Part shown: in pieces, positions 61,497 to 64,000 of the stretch
How positions within the stretch are numbered: position 1 is the first letter of the stretch
How the letters are laid out: each line of letters opens with the position of its first letter
The notes under the pieces: generated by a model
The model's database searches: none
Told to the model about the DNA's origin: nothing
Seen by the model: the letters and a program-made list of their open reading frames with translations, nothing else
Translations under genes and position numbers: made by a program
Source: Numida meleagris
Taxonomy: Eukaryota; Chordata; Aves; Galliformes; Numididae
Reading direction: 5' to 3'
Length of the DNA: 64,000 nt
Assembly (NCBI RefSeq): GCF_002078875.1
Contig: NC_034410.1
Coordinates: forward strand, 83,849,506-83,913,505

Positions 61497-61540
61497 TCAC
61501 AGAATCACAGAAATCACAGATCACAGAAGAGAAACTTTCA
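61497..61540. repeat. Short tandem 'atcacaga' array
   Basis: Four or five copies of an ATCACAGA-type 8-mer with slips (AATCACAGAATCACAGAAAT). It could be the octamer tail of a lost minus-strand CR1, whose ends carry short direct repeats, but no CR1 body adjoins it. Confidence 0.4.
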
Positions 61541-64000
61541 TTTATACAGATTTAATTGCTTTGTTATATGTATTTTTCAGGTAGGAAGAAGCCCTTAAAG
61601 CTCTGAAGACAGTAGGACTCAGCAGCTCAATTTCTTACCTACCAAAGGGGAGCTTTATCTGCATTCCCCTTATGCAGCGGGGCTGCAGCAAGTTACTGGA
61701 TTGAGTTAGGGTCAAATCCTTGTGCTGTGTGGATCTGTCCCCGTTACAGAGGCCAATCAAACTGTGTTGGTTTAAGATTTTTAAATCGTACTTCCTGGCA
61801 CAGTCCTGTAGGAATCGATTCTCTAAGATGCAAAGCTGAGGATTTAGATTCTTATTTTCATTCTGTCTAAAATGATAGTGCAAGGGGTAAGGCAAGCATG
61901 TAAAGCATATCATTAAATTGACAGGTGTTGTAAGAAAATTGACTAGGCTGAGAAAACCTCATGGCAGGCACAAGAACAGCACTGAGATGATACAGAACTG
62001 ACTGAAGGTAAAGTTTAAAAGAAAAAAAAAAGATTTTTAAAAAGATGAACAAAGAGATACAACCTGCAGTTGATAATATCTGGCATCTGTGGCCGTCCAC
62101 AGGTGGAAGGTTGCATGGTTTAGCAAAAAGACGCAGAGATAACCCCAGGTATTGTTTCTATGTGGTGCTATAGCATGTCAAAATCACACAGAACACAACA
62201 ATATTCAGAGCAAAGCTTTAAAGCTGAAAGAACATCCAAACGTACCTCAAAAATAAGTAAATAAATAAATGAGGAAAAAAAACCTCCCAAAAGCTTTGAC
62301 ACAATAGTCTTTTTTTTGGGGGGGAGGGGAATAGTAGAAAGGTTAGCACTGAAAAAAGCTGAGGTTTGCACTGATTGTAAGTGAAAATTTAGACTTACAA
62401 GTTGCCAAAGGCAACCTTCAAAAGATGAAATCTCATTGTCCTCTTTAATCAAGTGATTATTTGTAACCTGATATTGAAGAGTCTTTTAGCTTCTTTCTGT
62501 GTTATGTGAGTAGATAGCAACTGTGCACTGTGAGTTAGCCATACAGTATTCAGCATTTCTAGGAGTGCTGGATGTAAGTCATTTAAGTTTCAGAATTTCT
62601 TAAAGTCAAAGTGAAATGTGTTTGGAAATTATTAGTATTTTTCTAGTTTCCCATTTGCTTCCAAACTTATGTCCAAAGTCCTTATTAAGGATAAGAAACT
62701 CACAGCTGCGTATTTTCTTAGGCCTAGATCTTTAGGAACTCTGTTAAGCTTTTTTTAAATCCCAACCTTCTCTCTGTTGCTTAGATTTTCTTGAGGATAT
62801 AAATACCTTACTGTTTGATCTAGTAGCTTGGCAAATTATTTCTGATGTAGAAAAAAAAAAAGATGAAATGTTTGGAGAGAAGACACTAAGTTCTAATTTA
62901 ATATATTCTTTTTAATAGTTTGCAACTCAGAATTTTTGTGTTAGCCTTTACGAAGACTTGTCTCCATATCTTTACAGTAAACTTAGCAATCTTGAAGAAA
63001 AAAAAAATCTGTCTTCTAGGCCAAATTAGAAGGGTCCACAATTTTTCTTTCCAATGAAAGCAAGTCACAGTCATCAGGGAGAGGAACTGTCTCCCATAAA
63101 AAATAAAAATAAAAGTTGGGAGGATCAAAAAAGCATAAGCACCAATTTCTTCTTTACTAATTTGTTGATGTCCAAACCATAACTGTCTTTGCACTTATTC
63201 TATAAGATGGATGTAAAATGTTGCAGTCCTAAATTGGTGATATGCTATGTTTTTGCACATTATAATGCTATAGAGGAGAAAGGTGACCAAGTTCTGTTAT
63301 CTGTACTTCAAGTAAGGGAGATTTGCATTGACTGAAGACAAATGTTGTAGAAACATTTGTGAATAGCATACACTGGACTAGTGATAAATGGGACTGGGGG
63401 AAAACAACTTTCATACAGATCTTGGCACACATGCCATTCTTTTCATGGAGAAGAACATTGGAGAGGATCTCTTGGCATGCAGATTTTGTGGATGCTGCAC
63501 CTATTTAAGATTTCCTTCATTTTTGTAATGCTCACAAGACAAGATTTTTCTGAAAGAGATTTATCACTACTATCTATTAAACTGCCTGTAAACACTGTGT
63601 TCTCTAAATATTTTATAGTTGTGTGAAACGAGTGACGCTCTGGGCATGATGGTTTTATGCAGCAAATCTGTCAAATGGCTATTATACTTTCAGTGTCAGA
63701 GTATATTTTGCCTAGAAATGTGATTATAGAGACACACTTCTTAAACATATCTCCTTTATACCAGGAGGTGAAAGTGAATGTATATATTTATTCCTAGTGT
63801 ATCTTTATGCTTTGATCCCTTCTTTCTTGTTTGAGTCGTCAAAAGCTTTAGCACTGTATGCGAGTGGTCTGGTTTAAGGACAAGAACAAAGAAACATCTC
63901 ACTGTTTGTCAAAGTTGTAGCAGATGTAGAGAATGAATTATAAACAACTTTTCTAATCATAATGTCTAAATTTATGGCAGTGACATCTTGATCTTGCATG
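61541..64000. other. Probable intron DNA, no exon seen
   Basis: AT-rich sequence with a T/G run near 62310-62326 and A runs at 62849-62859 and 63000-63007. Frames at 61635-61913, 62168-62452 and 62898-63194 on the minus strand, and 63381-63626 on plus, show no domain I recognise. Confidence 0.5.

Noticed and set aside
1..64000. tRNA, rRNA, CRISPR or bacterial-type operon features
   Set aside because: Scanned by eye; no tRNA B-box context, no spaced identical repeats and no prokaryotic gene layout were seen. A covariance-model search would settle small RNA genes.

Overview
The window looks like bird genomic DNA, most likely from a large chromosome. The main evidence is ten CR1 retroposon fragments. 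The better-preserved ones end in the family's 3' signature, in which a pyrimidine-rich stretch meaning 'cttttccaacct' is followed by one or two ATTCTATG-type octamers. The rest is AT-rich and intron-like, with short homopolymer runs and one CA microsatellite. There are no bacterial-type operons, and no open frame reads convincingly as an intact protein. A galliform is plausible from the CR1 subtypes, but I cannot name the species.

Layout. Bases 1-35,580 look intergenic. They hold CR1 copies near 6.2, 8.7, 9.2, 17.4, 20.7 and 25.2 kb, an older CR1-like relic near 2.1 kb, and a solo retroviral LTR at 3,686-4,412 flanked by a near-perfect 5-bp target duplication. Several stretches are dense in homeodomain-type words and resemble conserved enhancers (about 15.2-15.8, 16.0-16.4, 30.7-30.9 and 32.8-33.0 kb). 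Bases 35,580-36,660 are the one clear gene signal: a TATA-containing upstream region, a 69-base homopurine tract, then a dense CpG island whose plus strand ends in a strong splice donor at 36,587. I read this as the promoter and non-coding first exon of an unidentified plus-strand gene.

Bases 36,590-64,000 are then most simply a very long first intron, with no coding exon I can support. It contains two CR1 copies (39.1 and 48.8 kb), an older CR1-like relic, a CA repeat, a TAAT-rich cluster at 45.6 kb, a possible enhancer at 50.6-51.2 kb, and a defective endogenous retrovirus on the minus strand at 52,051-55,825.

The retrovirus is a class I (gamma-like) element. Its 3' LTR, polypurine tract, and broken env and pol relics (reverse transcriptase, a clipped RNase H, integrase) can be recognised. 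Gag, the primer binding site and the 5' LTR are missing, and every coding region carries stops or frameshifts. Nothing here amounts to a demonstrable new system. The points most worth checking are the unidentified promoter, the enhancer-like blocks and the structure of the broken retrovirus.
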